DNA from: Polyporus tsugae
Taxonomy: Eukaryota; Basidiomycota; Agaricomycetes; Polyporales; Polyporaceae
Assembly: GCA_024305745.1 (NCBI GenBank)
Contig: JAHRBS010000007.1
Span: 2,852,001-2,916,000, forward strand
Direction: 5' to 3'
DNA length: 64,000 nucleotides
Positions 21,143 through 36,548 of the stretch are shown here, one piece after another. How positions within the stretch are numbered: position 1 is the stretch's first letter; the number at the start of each line of letters is the position of its first letter. Both the position numbers and the translations under genes were made by a program. The notes below the pieces were generated by a model, which ran no database searches, was not told where the DNA came from, and was given only the letters and a program-made list of their open reading frames with translations.

Positions 21143-23836
21143 TCAAGAGTGCTGGGCGGTCTGTACAGGCGGCGGGGGAGGAGGCATCAATATCGTGGCC
21201 TGCGTGTGCGCGAGCGCTGTCGGCGTGTCCGGGGCCGGGTGGCGGTCGAGCACGGGCTTGACGGTGTCCACCATGGCGACCGCGGGCTGGAGGATCGTGA
21301 AGAGCTGCTTGCAGATGGTCTCCTCGCTGTCCCGCATGCTCTCTTCCACGCCGCCCTTGAGACGGTTGAGCGCGCGCTCGACGACGGGAAGCAGCTCGAA
21401 CATGAGTTCGGACTTGAGCTTCTCCGCGATCGCTTCCGCCGTCGGCGGGGGTGGGGGCGGGGGAGGCAGCGAGGCGCCGTGCCTGTCCAGGAGCGCACGG
21501 AGGTCCGCGAGGGCTTTCTCGTTGCTGGCGCACCGCTCGCTGTCCTGCTTGCTGGCGTCGACGAGCTGCGAAAGACAAATTAACACTAGGCGACGGCACT
21601 GTAAAGTGCAAACCAACCTCCTGCACTTTGAGGTTCAGGTTGGCGTTGTCCCTTGCGAGCTCGTGGTAGTCCCGCTTCCGAGCTAGCGTGCTCTGCTCGT
21701 GTCTCCCGAACTTCTCGGCGCTCTCAGCGAACTCGCGGTTGGCCTTCTTGAACCGTTTCTTGAGCTTCGTCACGTCCTCCTGCAGTTCCTCATACGACCT
21801 CGGGGGTGCCGGACGTTCCGGGCGCAGCTCCCCCTCCTCGCTGGGTGTCTGAGATATCCGTGGCGCGCCAAGCCTCTGGTACCCCCGCTCCTCCAGCACC
21901 CGCGAGACGACCTCCGCCGCGCTAGCGCTCTCGTTGCGGAGCTCGTCCATCCCCTCCTCGAGGTCCGTGGCGCGGTCGTCCAAGACCTCTGCCAGAGTCC
22001 TGAGCTCCGCCATGAGCACGCGCTCCGAGGTGATGGGGGCCCACTTCGCCTTGTTCAGCTGCGCCTTGGCCCGCGCCTCCGCCTCCTCCGCTGCCTTCTT
22101 CTGCTCCTCCTCCGCCTGCTGGCGCTGCTCTTCGGCCTGCTGATACGTCTCCTGCCGCTTCTCGACCATCGGGCGAATTTCCTCCAGCCACCCCTGGATC
22201 TGCGTGACATACGCGCGGACCTGCTCGAGCTCCGCCTCGCGCGTGTCGTCCTGCGAGGGGACGGGGAGGCCGTCTAGGGGGTAGCGTATGAGCTTGTCGA
22301 GACATCGGTTCAGCTGCTTGCGCGCCTGGGAAATCTTGTCGTCCGTCGCCTTGTGGAGCTCCTCGAACGCTTTGTGCACGCCTACTAGAGACGCGCTCTG
22401 GTACGCTTTCGAGCGGTGCATTTTCCGTTGCTTCTCGCGTGATTCCTCGAGAGTCTTCAGCTCCAGCTGGAGCGAAACAGCTTTGGAGAGAGTGCTACGA
22501 ACGCAAGCCAGCGGTCAGCCGAGATATTTGAATGCAGACGCAGAGCGCTCACCGGGTAAAGTCCTTCCACTTGGATTTGAGGCTGACCGAGAGTGCCTGA
22601 TCTTGGGGCACAGGAGACTCGGCTCGGGCGGGTTGGTCTACCATGTCTATATCTTCATCGTGTACGGGCTGCTCCTCTTGTACTTGTCCGGGCTCAGGTT
22701 CGTTGCGCGAGACGTCCATGGTCTCCGCAGGGGTGTATTCGGGGAACGCAAACGGGTTCCGTTTGGACGAGGACGCCCCCTCGGGGCCTGCATTCGCAAT
22801 TGGGAGGGGAACACCCAAACTAGACATCCGCATGCCTTCGCGCTCTCTCCGCGTATGGTCGTCGGTCGGAGCGGCAGCTATCGACGGTTTCCTACGAGGA
22901 TCCTGTGGTACGCGGGGATCTTGTGGGCTTCGGTTAGGCGAGCGAGGTGTCCGCGGTGTCGCGAAGTCGAGTTGAGGAGTGTGGAAGCCAACTTGCGGGC
23001 TCAACGCGACGGGGCTCCCCATCACCACCTCCCTGGCCTTGCCTTTGTCCTTCGGGGCTGGCTCGGCGAAGCTCGACCTCGTGGAGTCCTTGCGTTCAGG
23101 GGCCTTCTTAGGAGAGCCCGATCCCCATCCGCCCGCGACGGGCTCAGGTAGCGGAGACGAGCCCCCTGCTCCCCACGGGATGTTGCCCACACTCCCCCAG
23201 TCGTTCTCCGACGCCCCCCAGTCCGCCGCCGCCGCCACCGTGGTGGACGACGACGACGCTTGCGCGTTCGTGCTCGCGCCGGGCCACGCACCAGCGGTGG
23301 TGCTCGTTCCTGCCTGCGCATCGCGCGCCTCCCATGCGCTCCCCGCGATGGGATCGTTCCCCCAGACAGAGGACGCAGACGCAGACGCACCAGCACCCGC
23401 ACCCGCATACCGCTTTTGCTTCCTCGGCCCCGTCGGAATCGCGTTCACGCTCGTCGCCGCGCCCGCGCCCGCGTCCTCCCTCCAGCGTCCAGGATCGCCG
23501 CCCCTGTCCCGCCCGTCTCGGTCCCTCCCGTAGCCCCTCTCCTTGTCTCTGTCTCTGTCTCTTCCTCCGTTTCTCTCGCGGACGTTCTGGAAGCCCTGGT
23601 CGCGGTTCGGGTTCCGCGAGGGCCTTGCGGAGGCCCACTGCGCCTGGCTCGGGTGGACGAAGTAGCAGTCGCCGCCGTGGCGGCAGCCACCGTCGATCGG
23701 CGCGCCGCTATCGTCGTAGTACTGCGGAAGGGGAGGTGGGCGTCGGCGTCGGTGAGCCATGGGATCGCTGTACGGGGCTGGAGAGGTAATGGAAGAGACA
23801 TGGGACTCGACTCACCTTGCAGCGGATTCTAGGCAT
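21143..23836 (-). CDS. CCCH zinc-finger protein with long coiled coil
   Basis: Four exons (23816-23836, 22553-23721, 21618-22494, 21143-21565) give 829 residues. The 21-nt first exon encodes only MPRIRCK and provides the first Cys of an N-terminal C3H1 finger completed in exon 2 by C-RHGGD-C-YFV-H. A long disordered stretch follows with Arg/Asp, Gly/Trp (GWGSGSPKKAPERK) and Pro/Ser regions. Residues about 400-680 form an extended Glu/Ala/Arg-rich coiled coil, and the tail contains a polyproline run and another helix. CCCH fingers at the very N-terminus usually bind RNA; an RNA-associated scaffold role is inference. The finger lies at the first exon junction, so an ATG inside exon 2 (at 23760) would lose it; I therefore prefer 23836. 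Confidence 0.75.
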
Positions 23837-25028
23837 CTAACTAGCAGGCGTCGTCCGCAAAGGGTCTAGTGCGATGTCGTTACGGGAGGGCCGCGGCAGG
23901 GATGTTGCTGCAGCGCAGCGGCTTTGCTAACGGAGATCGAAGTGTGGTTGAGAAGGCGCGAATGGACAATGGAGGATGCTGCAGCAGGTGTTAAATAGGG
24001 TACTAGTACGCATCAGAACAATCCTCTATCAGAGGACAAGGGTCGTACCTGCTTCCCTGGAGACAGTACAAATGCGCGATGCTTGTCCAGAAGACAACGA
24101 TATCCACGTGCGCGACGTGAACAAATCGAAACGACGCGCGACGCGATATCGGAAGTGCGCCTTGCGACGTCGATGAAGACGGGATTGAAAACAAGAACGG
24201 AAAGCGATGTTACCAGCTGCAGGGGACGAGCGGGTGACTTCAGGGAAAGAAGCGGGATGGAAGGAGGATGCAGCCTTCTCTAGACCGGCAGTCGGGACGA
24301 CCCTGGGACAACCACACTGATCTCCACCTGCGTTTGATCATATTAGAGCAGCCCTTTACCAAGTCAGGAAAATCCCGCGCCTTTTACCCTCAATGCGCCT
24401 CTGGTTCATTGCATCGTTCAGTGCCTCGTCCTTTGAGAATCACAAGGAACGTTTGCGATCTGAATTTTGAAATGGCATGCCGAAACCACGAGCACATTGC
24501 ACACACTAGTACTGACAGCTTTGATACGTTGGAGTCCGGGTCTCAGATTCTGCAAATATCGCGACAGTGACTATATATCCTAGTCCTAATATTCTACAAG
24601 CATACCAGCACTCGTCACCCGTCACCGGGTACACAGGAATCAGAGAGACCGTAAGCATGGCGTGCTACTGGACCTGCATCCGAGTAGGTAGGAGTCGTGA
24701 TCGCTAGCGTATGTGTGTACCAGTAGCAGATAGCTATGCACCAAGTGGGAACACCATAGCTAAAAAGTAAGTAAGCTGTGCCTGTGGTGTAAGTAAGCTA
24801 TTCGAGGAGGATGGAGAGCAGGTATCGCAGCGGAGTCAGAGGTAAGACAATGGGAAGAGGATGGGGATGGGGGGAGCAGAAATACAGCAGTAAGTCAGGG
24901 CGAATAAGATGTGCCAGCCGTGAAGGAAAGGGAATAGAAATGAAAGCAATAAAAGAGAGAGGACCTCGTACAGTCAAGACATGATCGTTCGTCACAAACA
25001 CTCGTCAACAATCCAGTACGGAGGCACT
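23837..25028. other. 1.2-kb intergenic region without a supported gene
   Basis: Upstream of the CCCH gene and downstream of the membrane coiled-coil gene. The best open frame (24268-24570, plus) has 100 codons, no recognisable motif and no plausible exon partners. No tRNA-like fold or long repeat was noticed. Could hold an unrecognised non-coding RNA or a diverged short gene. Confidence 0.5.
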
Positions 25029-26526
25029 TCACCAGCCACCGAACCAACGCTTGGGAGGGCGGTTCCGAGGGTTGCGCCTCATGGTCACCGTCGTCTCTAC
25101 TTCCTCAGGCTCGATTACTTCCTCCTCCACGACAAACTCCACAGAAGTCGTCTTCGGGATGTGTGTTGTGGAAGAAGAGCTCACGATGTTCGGGGTCGGG
25201 GAAGCGACGCGACGGGTGTTGGAGGGTGGGGGAGCGGTCGGCTGCGAATTGACGGTGTGGTGTTGAGTGTGCGTGACGGTCCTGATCTCGGTCGCAAACT
25301 CAATTGCGGTTTCGGTTATAACAAGAGGAGGGGGAGCGAGAAACGGTGCCTGCTGGGAAGAAAAGCGTGGTCAGCGCACTGTTCCAAATCAGTCGAAAGG
25401 GATCGTAGGCTGATAATCCGTCTGCATTCAAAAGCGAACGGTCCGAGGCGGTCACGCTCAGTGACGAGGCGTGTTGAACATCACGTGGGCGCGAAGGGGA
25501 CATGCGCGTGGAGCACTGATCGATCGGGCAAAGACGCGGGTTGAATGCGGACGGGCTACCAGCTTACAACGGGGACGCGGGGGAACAAGACGACAGACAC
25601 CGTGATCCCCCAAGCCCGGGACGAAGGGAGGGGAGGGGACGCAAACGATACGAACTGTGTATGAGTGAAACAAGGAAGATGAAATTGTTGGCACAGGAGT
25701 TCCCCCTTCGTCTCAGAGCTCGGAGCGGCGCTGGGGTGGAGGCGGGGGTACCTTGGGTTTCCGTCCCCTCGGGGCGCCGAAAGGTGGTACAACGGGGGGC
25801 GGCTCATAGAAAACTTCCTCCTCCACGGTCTCCGGCTGACCCTCGTTGAGCATGCTAGGGATATTCAACATTAATGACGGTGACACCTGCGAAGAGTGGG
25901 AGCACCTACACAAGCTGTTCCATGATCCAGTTCTCGCGTCTTGACGCGTCATGTTCACGGCGGTTAACAGCCTCTTCACGACGGCCCATCTCACGTTCGC
26001 GCTCGGCGATTTTGAGCTCGCGGTCGAGAATGTCTTCGGCACGAATGCGGGCCTGATCCCACCAGCCCGGGGGAGTGAGCGACTCCTCTTTGACAACTTC
26101 TTTGATAACGGTATGAATCGGAGGAGGGGGCTCGGTGATCTTCTCGAAGATGGTAGGGCAGGGTGCGCAGACTTGGGGAGTTGGTGTAGGCGCAAGGACG
26201 CCGCCAGGAGCACCAGCAAGGAGCTCGGCCTCGCGACGGGCAACCTCGGCCTCACGGACGGCGACGGTGCTCTCGCGAGCGAGGAGGGCTTGGGTACGTT
26301 TTGGGGAGATGATGCCCCAAAAGCCCTCGTTCTTGGCCTGCTCGCCATTGGGTGCCGCGGGGTCGGCGCGATTCGATGGAAGGGAAAGCATGACTGCAAG
26401 GACGGCGAGTACAAGAGAGAGGACCAAGAGGAGGGTAGTGGAAGAGATTGTGCGGTGGTGGTGGTGACGAGAGGAAGAGCGTTCGCTGCGCTCCCGTTCT
26501 CGGTGAGACGAAGAGGGTTGGGCCAT
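25029..26526 (-). CDS. Single-pass membrane protein with coiled coil, unknown
   Basis: I do not recognise the family. Modelled exons 25910-26526, 25752-25854 and 25029-25349 give 346 residues in frame. The N-terminus is Ser/Arg/His-rich (RHHHHRT), followed by one hydrophobic helix (about residues 31-50) and no cleavable signal, so a type II or signal-anchored topology is likely. After the helix come Ala/Glu/Arg heptads, a CAPCPTIFEKI segment, and a second Glu/Arg coiled coil. The C-terminal third is Pro/Thr/Val-rich and ends PPKRWFGGW. The second intron is 402 nt, far longer than others here, and may contain an unmodelled exon; the C-terminal join is therefore less sure than the first exon. 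Confidence 0.6.
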
Positions 26527-27142
26527 CCTGACGCTGACGGAGTTCGAGGGCGACAAGGATGTAGAAGTGCGGGCTCTATACGTGGACGTTATGGTGAAAA
26601 ACGGAGCGGGGGGTTAGATGGGTAGCGCGTTGGTGGGAGTATGGGAGGGGAGGAATGGTCGTTGGAGATTTAAGGGAGAGAACAAAAAGCGGTGGGAGGG
26701 AAGGGGCGGAAAACAAGGAGGGATCCCCAGCGAGCCCACTTTTCAACCGTTGGTTCGTATTCCCTTTCTGGGCAGCCGGCACACAAACATGTCACAACAT
26801 CACCCTCACACGTGTCGCAAAAAATCCCATCCGCTGATTAATTGTCACACCACCCCAATGTTTTCTGGTAAAGGAATTTTCGATTGACGGTGAGAACACG
26901 CGATTGAGGGTCTTTAGCCAATGAGAGGGAGTCGATATAATCACTCCGACGCGGAGCTAAAAACGAGGGTGGCTGATGTGGCGAGGCGGGGGAGGCCACG
27001 TCACGTCACAGGGTGGATCACGCACGCGGACTTTGTGCCACCGGCGCGCGTTGACGCTGCCCTCTTGGACTCGGTCCCCCTGCCAGTGCCTTGGCCCAAC
27101 GTTGTGGTCCGCTGACCGTCCCTCGACTGACCTCCGCCACGA
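26527..27142. other. Divergent promoter region
   Basis: Lies between the membrane coiled-coil gene and NUR1. Purine-rich near 26640-26720 and otherwise unremarkable; no gene seen. Confidence 0.55.
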
Positions 27143-28775
27143 ATGTCTCTCCGTCGCATCGCCCATGGAAATGCTGCCTCTTCTGCTTCGCCCAGAAGGG
27201 CTGGTCCATCCAGCGCATCCGCCGCCCCGTCCCCAACCACACCCGTTCGCGCCTCCCAGCCCACCACTCCGAGGACTCGAATCGTCCCTGCTACCGACTC
27301 TCCACTTAACTCCCCGTCCCTCTCAGCGTCGCGGCCCTTTGACTGGGAGGCCGCTCGCACCAGACAACCTCCGGTCATACTTGTAGCTACCCCTGCAAGA
27401 ACGCCGGGTAAGCGTGCCGTACGCAAGAAATCTCTTTACAGACGGTGAGTCTTTCCTCGATTACTAGAGAGCGTCGCCAGAACCCCGCGCTGTGGTCGTA
27501 TAGTGCGTGCGTCACTCCGAGTAAGTTGACCGACCGGTGGCTCTCCGCGCGAGGCCCTCCGTATGGATATCTTGGTGTGGCCGAATCACACAAACCACTC
27601 GATCTGCGAACCCCAAGTCAGGTTTCTGGTGCCTCAAGCCCAGTGAAAGCGAGTAATGACTGACATGTGCATACGACTGGATAGAATAACAGACATACCC
27701 TCTCGCATCTCTTTTGAGATCTCCCAATTCCCGAACAATGTCCCCCTGCCGTCGCCACAAAACTCCGCAAGAGTGATCGGTGGCACCCTCCACTTCCTCC
27801 ATCTATGTGTCCGTGTCTCCCAAATACGCCGAATCCCGGACTCGGACCTCGGCTGGGAAGACATGTACCACGAGAACGAGAGCGAGGCTTGGTCTGACTG
27901 GGTGCGTCCTTTTTTTGCTACCTGAGTATCCCTCCTACCCCGCTCACATTATACCCAATACACAGACAACACCGACGTCCTTCCTCCTCGTCTCCACCGC
28001 CGTCCTCAACACCCTCTACCTCTTCACCCGCACCCGCACCTACTACCTCAACATCGCCTCCGAGCCCGTCTCCTCCCCGCACGCCGCCTTCGTCAAACGC
28101 CCACCCGGACCCTTCCGCGACGGCTCCACCTCCACCTCCGACGACTACGACCCCTTCGCCAAGCCCTCCATCCCGTCCCTCGCCTGGTCGCTCTTCGCCT
28201 CGCTCCTCCGCGCGCTCTGGCGGTTCACCGTCGCCTCCGTCCGCTTCCTGCTTAACCTGAGCCCGCCCAAGACGCGCCCGCCGCAGCCGTGGGAGGAGGA
28301 CGAGCGCGTGCAGACGCTCGAGGTGTGGACCCCCGGCCCGCTCGAGATGGCGCTCTTCGCGATCTACTCGCCCGTGCACGCCATGCTGTGGATGGCGACG
28401 ACGAGCGCGAACTGGATGCTTACCATCTTCGTCATGGTCATCGTCGGCGTGCAGGTGCGTACCCGGCCCGTGTCCGAGCGAAATAAGGGTACCCACTAAG
28501 CCACAATATTGCCTGCTTTTGTTTCCTTTTTCTTGCACAGTGCCGCGCTCTCGCGCGTTCGTACGAAGCGTTGTTGAAGGACCGCGCCATCATCGCCGCC
28601 GAGGTGATGCACGAGTACGACGAGAAGGTTAGTTTTTCTAGCCCACGTTCCGCCCTCGTGTCACTCAACAAACTGACCCGACACCCCGCAGTTTGTCAAC
28701 CCACGCGTGAACCCTATACGCAAGGACGCCTGCGTGATGACGCACCAGTCGGAGATGGTCAACATCCGGGAGTGA
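27143..28775 (+). CDS. NUR1: Nuclear rim protein Nur1/Mug154 family
   Basis: Inner nuclear membrane protein family that in yeasts helps tether rDNA and heterochromatin at the nuclear periphery. Five exons (27143-27444, 27685-27901, 27966-28454, 28541-28627, 28692-28775) give 392 residues. The first intron (240 nt) was placed so that KKSLYRR reads on into ITDIPSRISFEISQFPNN, which fits the family pattern. Hydrophobic segments include LLVSTAVLNTLYLF, WSLFASLLRALWRF and WMLTIFVMVIVGVQ. The C-terminal block HEYDEKFVNPRVNPIRKDACVMT is the hallmark of the family. The N-terminus is Ser/Pro/Thr-rich and probably nucleoplasmic. Alternative ends of intron 1 are possible, the rest is firm. Confidence 0.85.
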
Positions 28776-29109
28776 GGTTCCACGGGAACGGTTTCTGGGT
28801 CAAACCGCTGTTATGCTTTTTGGTTCCGGGAATTGGGTGCTTGCACTGCATTCAGTATGGTTAATTCGGTCGGACAGTAGCTTGAATTGTCCCATTCCAA
28901 GTTGTACTTGCTTATTTCGCATCGTCATCGTCGTGATTATCGCTACGCACACTAACACATCACACGCAACCATTTACACCCCCACGTTGTACAGCATCTT
29001 GGACTTTACGCAGCAACTCCACAGCGTCCAGGGTTCCAGATAGGTTCTGTACATAGAATACACAGGATATTAGGACTACATTGTCGTGCTCGCACCTCTG
29101 CAATGCCCA
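28776..29109. other. Convergent 3' region, no gene seen
   Basis: Shared 3' flank of NUR1 and FBP1; nothing recognised. Confidence 0.55.
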
Positions 29110-30644
29110 TCACGCCTTCGCCTCCCCGTTCGCTTTCTCAGCCTCATAAAACTTGATCAGATCCTGCACGTCCTCCTTGCTGCCGAGGAAGACGGGGCAC
29201 CGCTCGTGGATGCTCTTCGGGAGGATGTCCAGGATGCGCTGCGTGCCCGTCGTCGCGACGCCCCCAGCCTGCTCCGTGAGGAACGCCATCGGGAACGCCT
29301 CGTAGAGCAGGCGCAGCTTCCCCTTCTTGCTCTTCTTGTCGTCCGGGTAGCCGAAGATGCCGCCGTACAGGAGCGTGCGGTGGACGTCGGCGACCATGGA
29401 GCCGATGTAGCGCGCCGAGTACGGCGACTTGCCGTTCTGCGGGTACTTGATCGAGTTGAGGTAGCTCATGACGGGCGGGTGGAAGTACAGCGAGTTGCCC
29501 TCGTTGAACGAGTAGATCTTCCCTCGTGAGGGTATCTTGATCTGGATGTGCGCATAACCCCATGGGGATCAGCAACCAGACTTCAATATCAACAGGGATA
29601 AGAGCATAATATACGCACATCAGGGTGGGTGAGGATGAACTCTCCGAGGGCGGCGTCGAGCGTGTAGCCGTTTACACCATGTCCCGTGCTCAGAACGAGG
29701 TTGGCTGACGAACCGTACCTGGTGAGGCGCATGCATTGGTCAGTACGCACGGGATCTCGCCGCGTCAGACGAGCGAATGTGGGACTCGCATCGTGTAACC
29801 GGCAGCAACCATCTCGCTGCCTGGTCTCAGGACATCCTCAATCGTTCCCTTCGATCCTGGCGTCTGTCCCACAAGTATCAGCGATGCGCACGACGCACTC
29901 ACATGTTCCCCCCTGTCGATTCCGCGCTAGCTCTCGTGTAAAGACACGAAACACGGAGCACAGATCAAAGGGGGGAACACGGACAAGCAGAGACCGGGGA
30001 AGGGCAGACACACGCACGATGTGGTAGATGCCAAAGATGGTGCCGATGTTCACACCGGCGTCGATGTTGCTGCTGCCGTCGAGCGGATCGAAGACGACGC
30101 AGTACTTGCCCTTGTACCGGTCCTCGATGATGACCGCCTCCTCGAGCTCCTCGGACACGAGCACGGCCGTCTTGCCCGACGCGCGCAGCGAGTTGATCAT
30201 GATGTCGTTCGAGAGCACGTCCAGCTTCTTCTGCTCCTCGCCCTGCACGTTCGTCTCGCCCGCCAGGCCGACACTACCGTACAGATTGTCGGCGCGTGCA
30301 TTGCATAGATAACGAGGAATGCGCGGGAGGGGGAGGGAGACGTCGATGAGGTCACTGCGGTCGCGCGTACGGCGAGAATCACGAGGGTCACTCACAGGTT
30401 GATCAGGCGCGCTTTCCGGACATTCGTCGCGATGAACTTGGATGTCGTCTGGATGGCAGTCAGGAGCAGTGTTAGGTCGCCAGTCGCGACCGCCCCGAGG
30501 CTGAACTGGTCCGCAAGGACATGACTATCGTGCCCAAAGAGCAACGAAAGGGACGCGGGAATGAGCGGTCGCGTCAGGTGTAGATCTGGGCACGCACCGA
30601 GTGAGGGTGATGATATCAGTGTTGGGCTGCTCCTCTCCGGACAT
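29110..30644 (-). CDS. FBP1: Fructose-1,6-bisphosphatase
   Basis: Key gluconeogenic enzyme that hydrolyses fructose-1,6-bisphosphate to fructose-6-phosphate in the cytosol. Six exons (30598-30644, 30396-30524, 30018-30273, 29790-29863, 29619-29718, 29110-29541) give 345 residues, the usual length. Metal- and substrate-binding motif [10 protein letters not shown] lies at residues 121-130; [32 protein letters not shown] and the late [14 protein letters not shown] block are also present. The intron 29719-29789 uses a GC donor (GCGAGT); the coding frame demands it because ATG-TAC must be joined. In yeasts this gene is glucose-repressed; here TCCGGAC occurs upstream at 30831 and 30884 but I cannot assign a factor. 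Confidence 0.96.
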
Positions 30645-31072
30645 GGCTAGTGTGTCGTGTGCGAGGGTGTGTGTGGATGGGTGTGGCAGGAACTGGGACG
30701 CGTTTATATGGCAGCGGGCAGAGACGGGAGAGGATTCTGGATGGTCGGAAACGCGGGGGCCCCTCTCTCCGCTCGCGCCTCAATCGTCCTGCCTATTCCG
30801 GTAATGACCTCCACTTCACATGCCCCAAGTTCCGGACAAAGCACATACAGCCCCGGTCCATATCCGCCCGCCCATCTCCCGAGTCCGGACGTTCAAGTCG
30901 ACGTCTTGTCCATCTGCAGGTTCACGACAAGGGCGTCAGCGACGTACAGTTACAGTCCAAACTAGATTATGCAGGTCGTACAGTACCACGTATGTTTACA
31001 CCTATCTGCCTGCCATCCGATCCTCAATGATCGCCACTGTCTCCTAGTCCCGGCATACGATCCATGTATTTG
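30645..31072. other. FBP1 promoter region
   Basis: Also the 3' flank of the C2H2 factor. Contains two TCCGGAC copies at 30831 and 30884 and no gene. Confidence 0.5.
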
Positions 31073-34712
<3,640 letters not shown>

Positions 34713-35806
34713 ATGCCCACCGATCGTGTACGTTCCTTCTCGGTCGACTTCACACCCCGCAGACACCACGGCTATGCTGTCTTGCTCTTCATTCTTGGGA
34801 CACTCCTTCCGCCGCTAGGTGCGTTTCCTGCTCGATCCATTCGCTCCGTTTTTTTAAGGCTGACAGTCGCATGCAGCTGTCGCTGCACGGTTTGGGATCG
34901 GCCTAGATTTTTGGATAAACCTCTTCCTCACCATTTGCGGATACATACCCGGTACGTCCTATCCTTGCATCGCGACCCTTGCGCACTTCGTGTTCATGCA
35001 TTCTCCTTTCCTCTCCGACAGGGCACGTCCACAACTTCTACATCCAGGTGCGTTCTCTCTCGTGCATCATCTTTATACGCACGGAGCTTACGACCTTTGG
35101 CTTACGGCGGACTTTTTCTTGACGACAGAACATCCGTAACAACAAGACTCACCGCCGCACACCCAAATGGGCGCAGAAGTGGGGCCTCATCGACACCTCC
35201 GAGATCAAGCGCAAGGAGCGCCGCTCGCAGTGGGCGAATCGCTACAACGACCGCCTCCCCCGCTCGACGCTCGAGGGCCGTCCTCTCGAGGACGGTGAAG
35301 TGGGCGGCTCCTCGATCGACCTACCAGAAGAGGGCGCCGAGCGCTCGCGAGGCGGTCGCGGGAACAGCAACAACAACAACGAGCTGTGGAACCCGAGCGA
35401 AGAGCGGTACTACGGGCAGAACGGCGACTCCGCGAGCACGCTCGGCCGGGGCTCTGGCCGGTGGCAGTACCCCGCGAACTTCGACGACGCGCTGCCGCCG
35501 CCGGCGAGTTCGAAGAAGAAGTCGACGAAGAAGGGGAAGAAGGAGAAGAAGGACCGATGGGCGCGGACGGAGGATGCGTATACGGCGCAGGAATCGGGGG
35601 GGTCGACTAAGAGGAGGAAGTCGAAGAGGGGGCTGTCGACGGTGATGGAGACTTACTCGCAGAGGAGCGAGTCGACGACAGAGTTTCCAGAGGACCCTGA
35701 AGGCGGGTTGTATGGGGACCGTCGTCCGGCTGCGAGAACAGGAGCTGATGAACGGGATGGGTCGCGGAGGACGAACGACGAAGTCATCTTCAATCATGAG
35801 CTCTAG
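34713..35806 (+). CDS. Pmp3/RCI-domain membrane protein with long charged tail
   Basis: Four exons (34713-34818, 34877-34951, 35022-35047, 35129-35806) give 294 residues. Residues about 20-70 form the two-helix Pmp3 (UPF0057) unit: LLFILGTLLPPLAVAARFG followed by LDFWINLFLTICGYIPGHVH. Classic Pmp3 is a plasma-membrane proteolipid of about 55 residues that affects membrane potential and salt tolerance. Here it is extended by some 220 residues that start NFYIQNIRNNKTHRRTPKWA and continue with Arg, Asn, Lys-rich (KKKSTKKGKKEKKDRW) and Glu/Arg sequence, presumably cytosolic and disordered. The extension role is unknown. Exon joins are all in frame with normal GT-AG introns. Confidence 0.83.
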
Positions 35807-36548
35807 GTTGTTGGTGGGGACACGGATGGATGGGGAACTGCTCGGACATGGGATGTGGCTGGGCGTTGTACGCCGCGGGCGCGGGCGCAAGGCGCAGAGA
35901 TGAATGGACGGTTGTGAACGAGATCCCGACTTCGTGATAATCCCTTTCACGACACCAGCGGTGCGGTGCGCGGAAGAAGACATCGATGCATATGTACCGC
36001 CCTCTGCACGACTCCATATCTTATTTTGCATAGTTATGAAGGTGGTTCCTGGTACGTCTTGGGCAGCGTTGTTTCTATTTCGCCGAACCCCCTTCTCGAG
36101 GTGCTTAGCCTTCTATCAGCGCCTCCAATTGTCAGGTCTTCCAGCGCTTGATACTTTGGTCGCAGAGATGCCAGTCGTCCATTCCTAGCTTGTCTCCCAC
36201 CACGATCTGCTGTTGCTTATATGTCAGCTTCTCGCCCACAACCAGTGCAAGATGAACTATGCAGTAGCACCATTGACAATACAGGACAGGCTATACCCGC
36301 GTTTTCAGGTCGCAGCGACCAGAAAGAAACGCACCACATGGCGAGCGTGGACGACGCAATCTCGCGTATTTCTGTTGAGAAGCACATTGTCCCAATCCCG
36401 ATGTTCTCATCACTCCAAGTTCAGGCCATATATAAACGTCGTCTTCGACCCGAGATGACGTCCCGCGTTCCCGCCCCTCCTGTGCTCAGCCTCCTGTACA
36501 CACTAGGGTCCGTTCGGCCAGCCGTGAATCACCCGCATACACCTCGCC
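35807..36548. other. Intergenic region, no gene seen
   Basis: 3' flank of the Pmp3-domain gene and promoter of the PNGase A gene. A TATATAA-like stretch at about 36428 lies some 120 bases before the next start. Nothing else recognised. Confidence 0.5.

Noticed and set aside
23520..23760. Start of the CCCH protein at the ATG at 23760 inside exon 2
   Set aside because: It lies within the predicted first intron and would replace the first zinc-ligand Cys by an Arg-rich leader; the short first exon MPRIRCK fits the finger.
24268..24570. Possible 100-codon gene in the large intergenic gap
   Set aside because: No recognisable motif, no good splice partners and no codon pattern that sets it apart from chance frames.
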